A stretch of DNA of 6,167 nt from Pseudomonadota bacterium. GTDB taxonomy: Bacteria; Pseudomonadota; Gammaproteobacteria; GCA-001735895. The notes beneath the pieces were generated by a model that was given only the letters and a program-made list of their open reading frames with translations, made no database searches and was not told where the DNA came from. This document shows positions 5,882 to 6,167 of this stretch, piece by piece. The translations under genes were made by a program, and so were the position numbers. The first letter of the stretch is position 1, and the number at the start of each line of letters is the position of its first letter. The DNA is taken from positions 1 through 6,167 of the forward strand of contig JACZQS010000156.1 in the NCBI GenBank assembly GCA_022545625.1. The letters run 5' to 3'.

Positions 5882-6167
5882 ATGAAATTAATTCAGCAAC
5901 AGATCAAAATCGAGGCTGAATATTCCGGATATCGCCTCGATCAGGCGCTTAGTGGCTTAATGCCCGACTATTCGAGAAGCAAGATTCGGGAGTGGATCCA
6001 ACAGGGGTTTATTTCCCTCAATCGTCAATCATGTAAACCCAAACAACGTGTTTATGGTGGTGATTTGATCGACCTCGATATCCCCTATGTAGCGAAACTG
6101 GCTGACAGGCCGGAAAACATTGAGTTCGAGATACTACACCAGGACCAAAATCTGCTGGTGATTAATA
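5882..6167 (+). CDS. rluD: RluD, 23S rRNA pseudouridine synthase (3' truncated)
   Basis: RluD converts uridines 1911, 1915 and 1917 (E. coli numbering) in helix 69 of 23S rRNA to pseudouridine, which helps ribosome assembly. The window holds 95 full codons and one extra base, with no stop. The fragment is the N-terminal S4 RNA-binding domain: YRLDQALSGLMPDYSRSKIR (residues 17-36), then EWIQQGFISLN and GGDLIDLDIP. The start of the catalytic domain follows, at FEILHQDQNLLVIN, aligning with E. coli DIVYEDEDIIIIN. The catalytic aspartate motif HRLD lies beyond the edge. The divergent pairing with bamD strengthens RluD over the related RluC and RluA. The ATG at 5882 gives an N-terminus within one residue of E. 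coli RluD in length, but no Shine-Dalgarno is visible. Confidence 0.92.
   Translation, partial: MKLIQQQIKIEAEYSGYRLDQALSGLMPDYSRSKIREWIQQGFISLNRQSCKPKQRVYGGDLIDLDIPYVAKLADRPENIEFEILHQDQNLLVIN

Noticed and set aside
1..6167. CRISPR array, tRNA, rRNA, insertion sequence, phage or defence genes
   Set aside because: I found no spaced repeats, cloverleaf, transposase or terminal repeats, and all sizeable space is filled by recognised housekeeping or redox genes.

Overview
This window is a stretch of ordinary bacterial chromosome, most likely from a gammaproteobacterium. Three things point there. A DUF493 (YbeD) tail is followed by lipB and lipA in the ybeD-lipB-lipA order. bamD and rluD sit back to back, as yfiO and rluD do in E. 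coli. The proteins also align closely, from memory, with E. coli and Pseudomonas homologues. Base composition looks close to even. I see no mobile element, CRISPR array, tRNA, rRNA or sign of recent transfer. Coding density is high and no gap exceeds about 160 bases.

Layout from left to right: (1) 1-68, the C-terminal end of a YbeD/DUF493 protein (+); (2) lipB (+), then lipA (+) overlapping it by 8 bases: the octanoyl transfer and sulfur insertion steps of lipoate synthesis, likely one operon with ybeD; (3) convergent to these, nadE (-), an ammonia-dependent NAD synthetase, with a Tas-type aldo/keto reductase (-) upstream of it on the same strand; (4) a 157-base divergent control region; (5) an LldD-type FMN-dependent alpha-hydroxy-acid dehydrogenase (+); (6) convergent to that, bamD (-), the outer-membrane assembly lipoprotein; (7) a 79-base divergent gap, then the first 95 codons of rluD (+), the 23S rRNA pseudouridine synthase, running off the right edge.

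Functionally these are mostly housekeeping genes: lipoyl cofactor, NAD, outer-membrane assembly and rRNA modification. Two less universal redox enzymes, the aldo/keto reductase and the hydroxy-acid dehydrogenase, share a divergent promoter region.

I do not find a novel multi-gene system here. The items most worth a second look are small: a possible leaderless promoter for rluD; a mirror-image pair of stop codons forming an inverted repeat between the hydroxy-acid dehydrogenase and bamD genes; a charge reversal at the expected FMN-phosphate arginine of the hydroxy-acid dehydrogenase; a palindrome placed between overlapping divergent promoter candidates; and a general weakness of Shine-Dalgarno sequences.
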